A stretch of DNA of 64,000 bases, taken from positions 17,144,345-17,208,344 of the forward strand of contig OW203762.1 of the NCBI GenBank assembly GCA_934045905.1. The letters are read 5' to 3'. A program made the translations under genes and the position numbers. The notes beneath the pieces were generated by a model. That model had not been told where the DNA came from, made no database searches, and saw only the letters and a list, made by a program, of their open reading frames with translations. The stretch is from Leuctra nigra (taxonomy: Eukaryota > Arthropoda > Insecta > Plecoptera > Leuctridae). Shown in pieces: positions 13,009 through 22,516 of this stretch (positions within the stretch are counted from its first letter, which is position 1; every line of letters begins with the position of its first letter).

Positions 13009-13255
13009 TTAAACGTCGCACTGTTCTACAAATGTTAATAGCGACGGATGATTGATGATGAAGATGATTGGGATGATGACGAGGAATTATTATTGAAGGA
13101 GGGTAGAAAGGAGGGGGTCGTGGCGTCCAGCATTATTTTACCGCTCTACTGAGAGAAACCCCGAGAAATCTGACAGGATGAAGGCGACGGGAATCGAACC
13201 CTGAACAACTGAGTGCAAGTCCAGAGTGTTACTGAGCCAACTTGTTCTGTGCAAG
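13009..13255 (-). mobile_element. tRNA-derived SINE copy, diverged
   Basis: On the minus strand a B-box-like GGGTTCGATTCCCGTC at about 13187-13202 is followed by a body with CCTTCATCCTGTCAG, a CTCAGTAGAGC segment, a CATCATCCC-rich stretch and a tail containing GTGCGACGTTTAAA. The order matches the better preserved copy at 39015-39300. The A box is eroded. Confidence 0.7.
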
Positions 13256-13935
13256 CTGATACAGAAAATAAAATTTATCAATTTGAAAATTGAAGAATTA
13301 CCAAAGTGTCGTTCCTAGCATTCGTAAGTGTACCAACGATTTAAATAAACTATAGGTGGACAGCCAGTGAAAACATTTCATAATTTTTTATTTTGTTGCC
13401 CTGTGAAATTCAAACTACAATTTGTATTCATACAATATTTTGTATTAATACACGTCAACGTAAAGCTAACATTAGATTTACTGATTTATAATATTTTGAT
13501 GTCTCTGTTCGAACTATTGAGTATTGGTATCGTACAAGATATCAAAATTAACCGGTATCAATACAAAGAACTGCTCTCTGAAAGTATCCAGTCAGGCCAG
13601 CGTTATGAAATGAAAGAACGCAATTAGTTTGTTTCTGCTTGGAAAGAAAGCAGGAAAGCGTAAACAGCTCGAGTGTTCGTGCGCCGGCTAACACTATTGC
13701 TTGATTGTCGAATGCCGTGCTATCAGCTTCTGAAGATCAGAGCTCAAGTCAGAAATCACATAACGATTATTAGCCGAGGTATACTTATCATTATTATCGA
13801 CTTTGATCCGCGCGAATCTGTGATTTTATTCAGTTCAAAGAATATATTTCTTATAGGATTGACCTACATTGATTAATCGCAGCAATACATTTTCACAAAG
13901 ATTTTTATGTCGTTCATAAAGTTGCACTGTTATGT
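13256..13935. other. AT-rich non-coding stretch
   Basis: Frames of up to 86 codons on the plus strand are AT-rich, with no recognisable motif. I see no gene. Confidence 0.45.
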
Positions 13936-14095
13936 ACCTTGGCTGATTGTGTTGGATGAATGATTATGACTATATGATGATGAAGAACCTGTTAGGATTG
14001 ACTGTAGAAATTGGTTTTTATTAGTGGGAAACCTTCCCAGCACTTTCGCCTGAGGGGAACCACGAAAAAACTTCAATCAGGAAGGACGTCGCTGA
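13936..14095 (-). mobile_element. SINE fragment
   Basis: On the minus strand this holds the middle of the same SINE body as 39015-39300: CCTTCCTGATTG, a run of T followed by CGTGGTTCCCCTCAG, then GGGAAGGTTTCCC. The tRNA-like head is missing or too diverged to call. Confidence 0.5.
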
Positions 14096-15064
14096 AAGTT
14101 CAACAAAGGAATCTTGATGGTCGTTAGATTCAAGTCTGGTCTAAGGAAAAACAGAGTTGGAAAACATTTATCCAAACTTTTAAGGGTAATTTATTATGAG
14201 TGTTATCTTCTCATTTTATGAGTTTTTAGCCCGCACGTTTTTCTAAATATGCGATTAAAGAGCTTTATAATAGCGAGTCAGGTAGGCATTATCGCATGGA
14301 CGAAGTTAACATTAAATTTATAACAACACTTTAGCAACAGAGCAGCATACTAGTTGTGCCTACCTCATTGTTGCGGCTGCCATTGCCATTGCCTTGAAGT
14401 TAGGGGAATATGCGTCAAGATTGCAAGATTACTCTAACACTTTTTTAAAAAACAAGATATTACAAGTATTTAGGATCCATTTTGCAACTTGAAATTCCAG
14501 ATTTAAGATCACTCCCATCAACTTCAAAAGACGTTTGAGTTATCTGAATTACAAAGTGTTTTATCTTACTTTCCCATGAATTAAAGAAAACTGGTGTTAC
14601 AGGAACAGGATAATGTCTCAATCAACAGGATTGTCTTATTTATACAGTAATTCAACTGCCACTGTACTGAACTGTTTAATGAAATTAACTGTCAATTCCC
14701 TTGGCAAATGTAGTGTTTGTTTAGTATTTGTATTGTCTGTAGGCCAACGTAAAATCTAGTTTCCTGAAATTGAATCTGTCTTTCTTTATGAATAAGAACT
14801 TTGCAGCTTACATTTCACTCAATGCTATAAATTCGTCACGAATGTCTCAACTGAGCGAGCTTGCGCACAACTTTGTTTTCAACTGTTATTATGAGACGGT
14901 TGATCTCGAAGTTTCTGGGATTAGCACGCTACTCGGGAGCTTTGGGTGCTAAAGCTCGAGCTTGCGGGAGACATCAAGATGTCGTGCAAAAGAGCACGAA
15001 TGTAAAATTATCAGGCGGTGAAGTTAAGAAGGAAGTTGATAGTTGACATCCTGATGAAATATAA
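14096..15064. other. Non-coding stretch
   Basis: No supported gene. Two overlapping plus-strand frames near 14770-15046 (about 60 codons each) share no recognisable motif and are probably chance. Confidence 0.4.
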
Positions 15065-15575
15065 TTAAGCGAGCGTCACCACGGTAGACACTTATGGCTC
15101 TTTCTCTGTGTGTTTTGTCTGTATGTGGTTTTTGTCAGAACTGCCCAGCTCAAACCGTTCAATCAATCGATTTGAAATTTTGCACTCTCATTAATGTGAT
15201 AATTGAGCGGTCTCGCTTATATTTTTGAACAGGATCCTGTGATTTTCTGAAAATTTAAAAACTGGAACCGTTTGATCGATCAACTACAAAGTTTATATGG
15301 AACTCGGGACCAGCATTTTAGGCGTTTTTGTAAATTTTATGACTATTGGGAACTTTAAAAGTTATTGACATTTTACGGAAATTTTTTGCGTGTTTGGAAA
15401 TATTTGTCAAATTTCTTGAAAGTAATTCGCCGATATTTTATCACTGCTACCTTCTTTGACGCGTTTCGTTTCGGCTCATTACAAGGCCTGTAGAGCAGAA
15501 GCTTGCAAACGCATATTAATTCGCATGCAGTACGAGGGCTCGCTTATCAACGAGTTACACAGAGCGTTTTCCTGG
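15065..15575 (+). mobile_element. Helitron-like element, short complete copy
   Basis: It begins TTAAGCGAGCGTCACCACGG after an A and ends with a GGCTCGCTTATCAACGAG hairpin segment, GAGCGTTTTC and CTGG. The body contains GATTTGAAATTTTGCAC and a CGTTTGATCGATCAAC segment, the mirror of motifs in the minus-strand copies at 27999 and 60100-60474. At about 510 bp it has no coding capacity. The end should read CTAG and the first bases TC in a canonical Helitron. Here they are CTGG and TT, so this copy has drifted or belongs to a variant subfamily. Confidence 0.6.
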
Positions 15576-16223
15576 ATACTAAAACGTCATAAAACAGAAA
15601 GTAGTTGCAAAATTATCAAGATGAGCATCGTAAAACTAAAATCTTCATTCAGAAAGAAGAATTGCACGAATTCAGGGCAAAGGATTTCATTCATGAATCA
15701 AACATAGATTTAGTTGTTTTTCGAAGAGTTTTGTTTAAAGAGCACTTGCGTGGAATCATTAAAGAGCTACCTTGTCGTTGCTTTTATAATCAAGTGTGAA
15801 ATAGCCAGCTCATGTGTAGTTGACGTAGGCGGCGTAGGCGGCGTTGGCGGATGTACTTTTCAGCCGCTCTCCACGTCTCAAATAACTTGAGACTGAAGAA
15901 TATTTTCATCAATTGCTTATTGTGTTCCTTTGCGCGCATATTTTCGGAGAGATACATCAATGTATGCCAATATTGTCAATTGTGACATTATTGTGTGATT
16001 AGAGTCAGGCTGAGAAACTAAATCAATCATTGATCAAAGAAACTATCAAGCACACTTATATCGATACCCCAGTTCCTGGAATATAAGGAAATAATATTCC
16101 TGAATTTAGAATTTCATGAGATCTACCCAGTTCGGTACAAATCTATTTTTAAGTAATTAATTAATGCCCAAAATATTGCAGATAGATATAGTGGTAATAG
16201 GTTGCAACCTTGAGTAAACAATA
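15576..16223. other. Non-coding stretch
   Basis: No gene supported. A short GGCGTAGGCGGCGTTGGCGG tandem is visible near 15826-15850. Confidence 0.4.
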
Positions 16224-16619
16224 CCCATAAAAAAAACACTCCGTGTAAAAATACCAGTCAAGTCTCTTCAACTATAAAAAAATAGAAGAAATCTAAAAAT
16301 TCAGCACTGAAAAGAAGTGATATCAAAAAATGGGCCAAGTCAAAACTTAATTTAAAAAACCAAAATACACTTGGCGCATCGTGTATATAAATAGTAAAGA
16401 TGCATATGCAAAAATCAAATGTACCTAAATATATATATAATATACCTATATGCCCTTAAAAACGATGCGCCAAGTATATTTTGGTTTTTCAAATTAAGTT
16501 TTGACTTGGCCCATTTTTTGATATCACTACTTTTCAGTGCTGAATTTTTAGATTTCTTCTATTTTTTTATAGTTGATGAGACTTGGCTGGTATTTTTACA
16601 CGGAGTGTTTTTTTATGGG
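16224..16619. repeat. Long hairpin (foldback) with 158-bp arms
   Basis: Arms 16224-16381 and 16462-16619 are inverse complements with only a handful of differences. They enclose an 80-bp AT-rich loop. The loop-proximal end of each arm carries CTTGGCGCATCGT and its complement. The arms also contain GGGCCAAGTC. I found no clear target duplication at the outer ends. It resembles 55155-55887 in design and in the loop-side box. Confidence 0.85.
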
Positions 16620-16739
16620 GATATCACTCTATTTTTAGTTTATTTACACAACTTGTAACACATATTGGAGCAACAATGACTAAATCCTTTAAAAAAAATA
16701 CGCTATTTCCGAATTGGTTACTACGAAAAATTGTGTTTG

Positions 16740-17125
16740 GTGCTAAATATATGCTTAAGATGATATTCCATGAAGAATTGCGAAAGCATCATTCCAATCG
16801 GCCCACCTGTTTTCGAGATATGGCATCACTTCCGGTTTTCAAAATGGCGAAAGAAATAACTGCCACCTAGAATGTATTTCTATAAATGTTATGTATCATT
16901 ATAAACCTTCTGATATGTAGTTATTGTAGTAAGAGGTGATTGAAGTCTAATTTTTCATTTTTATGACGTCATTTCCGCTTTCGGTAACAGTACATTTATT
17001 TTTTGACTATTGGTATTTCATAAAGATGACCATCTGAATCATTTGGCGCTGGTTTCATTCCGATCGGTCTAGCCGTTTTGGAGATATGACGTCACTTCCG
17101 GTTTCAAAATGGCGGCTTCTGGTTG
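16740..17125. repeat. Diverged tandem pair with CRE/ETS/YY1-like block
   Basis: Two related blocks about 265 bp apart read ATTCC[A/G]ATCGG ... GAGATATG ... CACTTCCGGTTT ... CAAAATGGCG (about 16790-16850 and 17053-17112). The second has TGACGTCA-like, CTTCCGG and AAAATGGCGGC in a row, resembling CREB/ATF, ETS and YY1/Pho sites. Whether any is bound is unknown. Confidence 0.55.
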
Positions 17126-18143
17126 GTTTTATAAAAAGGCACCTCAGACGCCAAAAGTGCACATGTGTTAAAAATTTAAGATCGATCGTCTCAGCCGTTT
17201 AGGCTGTGGCGGTGATAGCGGTGTTTCCTGATATCATTATCATCATCTGAAGATCAAAGTGATGTAATTTCACTGTTTTCTCGGTCCTCTAGCTCGCAAA
17301 TGGCATAACCTGTTGTTCCCAAATTTGGAATATGGGGTTGGGTGGGCCATAGCTCGAAATTAAGATATTTTGCAACAATGTGAGATTTTCCAATTTTAAG
17401 ATCCAGTAGGCCGAAAATGCCATGTTGTTGTTTACAGTAAAAGTGTTTGGTCTGCTCCTCAGTTTATTATGCATTTACGGTATGTTGAGTGAGTGTGAGC
17501 GTACAGTACGACTTGGCTGGGTGGAGCGACCGCTCCACTAGATCTTATATTTGATTTATTTCAAATTCAAAACAAGTATTTTGAAGATGTTAGAGTCAAG
17601 AACTGGGGCATCGACATGGTCTATTCTTCCACTTATAAACAACAACAAATCATATTTATTAATATGAAATCAGATCTTGCCCAACATCTCGCAATTATAT
17701 TAACTAAATGAATGAGTAACTACAATTATAATCATCTACTAAAATCTCACAGATGTTGCCTGAAAAAATGCGCTAAAATTAATGAACTATACAAAATTAT
17801 CAGCACAATATTTAGAATGTTACTTATGGACCAGTAATATTCTTTCCTATTCCACAAGTTGTAGTGTTGAGTCTTGTACGGATGAAACGGATTTCTTGTG
17901 AGAAAGAACAGTGCGACAAAATGTCATCTCGCCACGCAAGCGTGCAAAATCCCTAGGGTCAGCCCGTGTCAACAGTTCGGGATAAAAATGTTCAAGTTAT
18001 ATTGCAGTATCGAGCCAGCGAAGCGCGTATTTGCACTCGTATTTGTGTCAAGTCTTGTTCGATACCGAAGTCTTGTACAACCCATAAACATTTTGAGAAT
18101 ACTCGATACAAAATAATAAAGGGTCAATCACTATTGCCACTAC
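17126..18143. other. Non-coding stretch
   Basis: Contains a TTTAAGATCGATCG remnant near 17175, similar to Helitron-like bodies elsewhere, and a GGAGCGACCGCTCC palindrome near 17522. No gene supported. Confidence 0.4.
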
Positions 18144-19724
18144 CAGGGACTGGAACCGTAACCGCTATACCGGAACCGAAAAGTACCGTTATTTTTCTAG
18201 GAACTGAAACAGGAATCCTTATTAATATTAAATACTAGGAAAACGCTCGGTGTAACGCGTTGATGAGCGAGCACCGACACGCACGACATCGCCAATCATA
18301 GTACGATCCAATTAATCAAAGATAACTTACTATGCAATATTTATTACCAATTATCCTTGCAACTTTTCATAAACACTCTGGATCAATTAAATAACAGATT
18401 ATTGTACTGATATTTTTCCATCAATCTCTTTGGACAGATATTCAAACACTTAAAACGGCAATAAGTCTGTAAATTCTTGACCGATTGGGCTGTAAATGTG
18501 TAAAATATGATGCTATCTAGTCAAAACGTTGTTTTCATAACTGTGAAACACAATCCATATCGTAAAATAAATTATTTTAGATAAGGTATACCTAAACCTA
18601 TGTATGAAATACCTACATTACATTTTGACTACATTATGTATGGCAATATGATCCACTAATAAAAGAATCTGTCTTACATTGATATTGATAATAGCCCATC
18701 TATAAACTTTGCTTTGCTACATAGAGCAACCCAGAATGCAGTGAATTTCTGTTTTGAAATGTCATTTCTGACAGTTATTAAAACTGTCAATAAGTGCATC
18801 TATGTTCTTGACTGGTAGGGCTGAAAATTTGTAAAATAAGAGACAATGTTGTTCTGAACGACCATGCAAAATATGAATTTGATTGATCAGATTAATCGAA
18901 GACCATTTGATAGGTCAAATGGTGGTGTGGCTATAGGCCGTTTTAAATTAAGTATACAAATGTCATTAAAATGTCTATTACTCTTGAAGCTCATTACAGA
19001 TTTGTAAAAAATCACTTGTTATGCTGGTACACATGACCTTGCAAAATTTGGTGATGATCGGTCAAACTATTGCAGTTATATACACAGAGTTTCCTTCATC
19101 CCCATTGCCAAGCTAACTATAACTACACATCAAGTTTCCGATGCAACCAATAAAGCAAACTTGCTGAAAATCATTTTGACCATAACGAGAATAGTAATTA
19201 AAGTTGTGTGAAAAAATTGACCTGATCCATTACTTCGTTTAGCAGGAGACGCCAAATGCACAAATACACACAAAAACAAACAAACAAAAAAAAACAGAGA
19301 TTCGAGCCATAAGTTTCAAGTGGAGACGCTCGCTCCGCTCGCTTGATTATTTGGGTTCCATTTATCCCCCATTTATTTTCCATTTAACTGTTATAACGGT
19401 TCCATAATTAATTGAATTGAATTTTTACTTCATTGTCTTTCAAATTTGAAATTATTTACTCCATTTACAGTTTTCAAATAAATGATCGCCGAGTCAAATT
19501 AATTTTATACATTTCTGAGCATGTAAGTTCCCAAAAGTCGATTAAAAAATTGAATTATGTCTGAATTTGATGGAACCTATTAGAACCCTTATGTAACCGA
19601 AATAGAACCGGAACCGGAATAGGAACCCTTTTTATATTTTTTCCAGGAACCGGAACCGTAATCAGAACCGACATTTTTAAAAACTTGGAAACTAAACCGA
19701 TATTCAGTTTTGTTCCAGTCCCTG
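18144..19724. mobile_element. hAT-like non-autonomous element split by a Helitron-like insertion
   Basis: Terminal inverted repeats CAGGGACTGGAAC (18144) and GTTCCAGTCCCTG (ending 19724). The two fragments, 18144-18234 and 19347-19724, share GGAACCGGAACC-type internal motifs with the better preserved element at 50047-50801. Flanking 8-mers GCCACTAC and CTATCTAC agree only in the last four bases, so the target duplication is eroded or absent. No transposase is present. Removing the internal Helitron-like element leaves about 470 bp. Confidence 0.7.
18235..19346 (-). mobile_element. Helitron-like element, canonical ends
   Basis: On the minus strand it begins TCAAGCGAGCGGAGCGAGCG directly after an A and ends GAGCGTTTTCCTAG directly before a T, with a GCTCG...CGAGC hairpin a few bases upstream. 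A|TC...CTRR|T is the known Helitron boundary rule. The 1112-bp body has no RepHel coding frame, so it is non-autonomous. It sits inside the hAT-like element 18144-19724. Large parts of the body recur, split, at 50916-51262, 55887-55980 and 59410-59700. Confidence 0.8.
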
Positions 19725-19890
19725 CTATCTACACAACCACTTTCAAACATACCGTCCTCTCAAAGCCTTCTTAATAAAGTTCAATGTTGAAACTAACGCA
19801 TATGAAGCTGAAAGGTGTTTTCAGAACTTGCTCGAGCCATAACTGTGACGCCATAACGGTGTCAATAGCAACACAAGCGACCAGGGTCCT

Positions 19891-20098
19891 GATTCTATAA
19901 CTCCATTGCGACCGCTTAGCAATTATTTCAATGTTAATCCTTATGGAAGAAATTGCTAAGCGGTCGCAATGGAGTTACAGAATCCCACCTCAGGGGCCTC
20001 ATTCTACAACTCCATTGCTGGTCCACTAGCAATTATTTCAATGTTAATCTTATGGAAGAAATTGCTAGCGGACCAGCAATGCAGTTGTAGAATAAGGC
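19891..20098. repeat. Two tandem palindromes with co-varying stems
   Basis: Hairpin 1 is about 19891-19985 and hairpin 2 about 19994-20098. Both share the outer ATTCTA[T/C]AACTCCATTGC arm and the loop AATTATTTCAATGTTAATC...TTATGGAAGAAATT. The middle of the stem differs: GCGACCGCTTAGC pairs with GCTAAGCGGTCGC in the first, while GCTGGTCCACTAGC pairs with GCTAGCGGACCAGC in the second. Both strands of the stem therefore changed together. No coding content. Confidence 0.85.
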
Positions 20099-21752
20099 TC
20101 GGCTATTGGGCGACACCGTTGTCCGTGTCGTCAGTGAGCCGAGCTCTGTAAGGAGCTTAAATGAAAGCTCGGAGTCGGAGGTGTGATCTTTTATTTTCAA
20201 AGAAGAAGATTGTACGTTCTCAGGGGTTTATGGAGTCTTTGTATACTTGGCCAAAGTAAAAACTGTATTCGAACGGATTGGCTGATAAAGATGGCATCAT
20301 CCGTGAAGTCTACTAACTCGTCATCTAACGCTTTAGGTGAGCTTTGATTTAATTGATAATAACGATAATAACATGGATGATTGTCAAGGGACCTGACCAA
20401 AAGCCAATACGTTCCGTTCAAATACCGCTTTTAATTTGGTTGAGTTACATGCTACAGAAAAGTCGAACCTCCTCTTGAAATCTAAATCATCGCATCATTT
20501 AATTCCCTTCTTTGAGTAAACAATTGGAATTTAGTAATTAACTTTTGAGAGTGTTCTACTTTGTGTTGAACGAAACTCACTAGCCAACCAACGTGTCGTG
20601 ATGTTCGTGGCCCCAGTGTCATCCACTACTACAGAACATGGCGGCCAGGTCGAGGTTGACGGATAACCGAACACGAGGAAGAGGAAGTGACGTCATTAAT
20701 TACACGAGAATGTTGATAGCGCTCGGCAATTAAACGCATCACTCACCTAGCGGCGATTATGTGGAACTAAGACGACAAGATGGCGCCCAACTGTGGGCAA
20801 GAGGCCAGGGTGTTTGTAGCGTCAACAGGGATTTGTCTTTCATTGTTATACAGCTTCTTGGCTAATATATTTCTCATACCAACAAGCTTTTGAATAAACA
20901 CAACTGAATGTAATTTAGAATGAGAAAATCATGTTTGTAATTTGTATATCTTATTTTATTTTAAGGTTAATGTCTTGTTAGGGATGAGTTGACGAAGAAT
21001 AGGAAAGGATGGACATTGGAAGGAGACTTGGGAAGAGGTGGGACTTCCGGAGGGCAATATTATTTTGTATTTTGGTTGGGAATTATCATTTTAAACAATT
21101 TTCTTTATCCACAAAATGATACATGGATCTTTTCTAACATTCGTGTATACGAGAGTGCGTTTCGCAAACACACAATGCACTTCTAATTAGTGTGCTCGAA
21201 ACACTTAACAAAATTAAGGGTGATCGCCGTGATTTTGAGAATTAATATTTTGAACCTATTCAAGCTCTAGCAGATGATTTATATTCAACAACCCTGATTT
21301 TGTGAAGGTTTCCAAGAAGATGGCGTTCTGTGTTTGTACTTAGTACATCTGGTAAGTCATTATTGATCTTTATTGATTTAAATTTGTTAGGTAACCTTTT
21401 TGTCCACATTTTTATATTACCCATGTACTTATTCAGTTTTTATAAGTTTTTTCATTAATTATATTTTAAGATCAGTAGTATTTTTCGTGATATTTAAAAG
21501 AAATTATAATACCTCATTGTGAACTATTTACCTACTCTGGTGAAACAAATAACCGTAGCCCCCCCCCCCCCCCCTGCTGCATTGTGTTTTGAATGAGAGC
21601 TACTTGACAGCCCAGCATTTAACTGGATCGCAGTCACGTGATGTAAAATAATTGTCAAACCTCTCTGGAAATCATGAACCATTTTTATTTTGCTGAGAGT
21701 ATTAAAAATGAAAAACAAAATGTACAGATTCTTTTTTGTGTGACATTTTCAT
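20099..21752. other. Non-coding stretch with GC-richer patch
   Basis: 20600-20830 is GC-richer and holds ATGGCGGCC, TGACGTCA and AAGATGGCGCC, resembling YY1/Pho and CREB sites. It could be a regulatory patch but no adjoining transcript is visible. A 16-base poly-C run lies at 21559-21574. No gene supported. Confidence 0.4.
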
Positions 21753-22016
21753 TTGGAGGATCATAGACTCAGAAAGTCACGTTCTGAATTGTTCTCGACT
21801 CCTGGGTTTGATTCCCGCGGCTGTTCTTCCTGTCTGAGCTTTTTTCGTGTTTTTTCTTTGGTGAAAAGCAAATACTGGGAAGGTGCTCTAATTGATACGC
21901 CACGAGAGCCTCATTCCCACCTTCCATCTTTACCTTTTGTATTCATCATTAATCCCCCCCTCCCTCGTTATTCATTTTCATTAGCATACAGAAAATGCGA
22001 CGAACACCATTAAAAC
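21753..22016 (+). mobile_element. tRNA-derived SINE copy
   Basis: A B-box-like GGGTTTGATTCCCGCGGC at about 21804 is followed by GTTCTTCCTGTCTGAG, a T-rich stretch, a GGGAAGGTGC segment, GCCACGAGAGCCTC, CATTCCCACCTTCCATC and a tail with CGACGAACACC. It is colinear with 39015-39300 but diverged, and the A box is degraded. Confidence 0.7.
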
Positions 22017-22516
22017 TATATAAAAAGTTGAGTAATGGAATCCAAGTTTACAAAAATAAAAGTAAAAACTACCAACCACTATGGCCGCGGGTGTTTATTT
22101 ATAACATAGAAGTGCACGAATTCTTGCGGGCAAATTGTTATAAGGGAATTTTAAATTGATCAATTGACTACAGGCATCTTGCATAAGAAATTGTTGCCAA
22201 ATAAATAACCCATAGAAAATTTACGTATGAAAGAAAATATTCAAGTAAGTACAAGAAGATAATAGTACCCAATATTTATCCATACACATTTTTACAATTA
22301 AATATTCATCTGAAAATGATTTACATATTATTTATATCCTTGACACATTTAGCCCATTTTTTGTTACGTCACATGAAAAAAGCCCATCGAAAAAAAGTAC
22401 TTTGGCAAATTATTGAACGTCTCGCTGCGAGAAGATATCTCAGTTTGACTCATGAAGACTCGTGTAACACGAGTCAAGCATAATGACCCTGTGTCTTGAG
22501 TCTATTCCCAGCCACC
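22017..22516. other. Non-coding stretch before the 167-bp satellite
   Basis: AT-rich. No gene or recognised repeat. The array begins at the ACTTGGCGCG at 22517. Confidence 0.45.
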
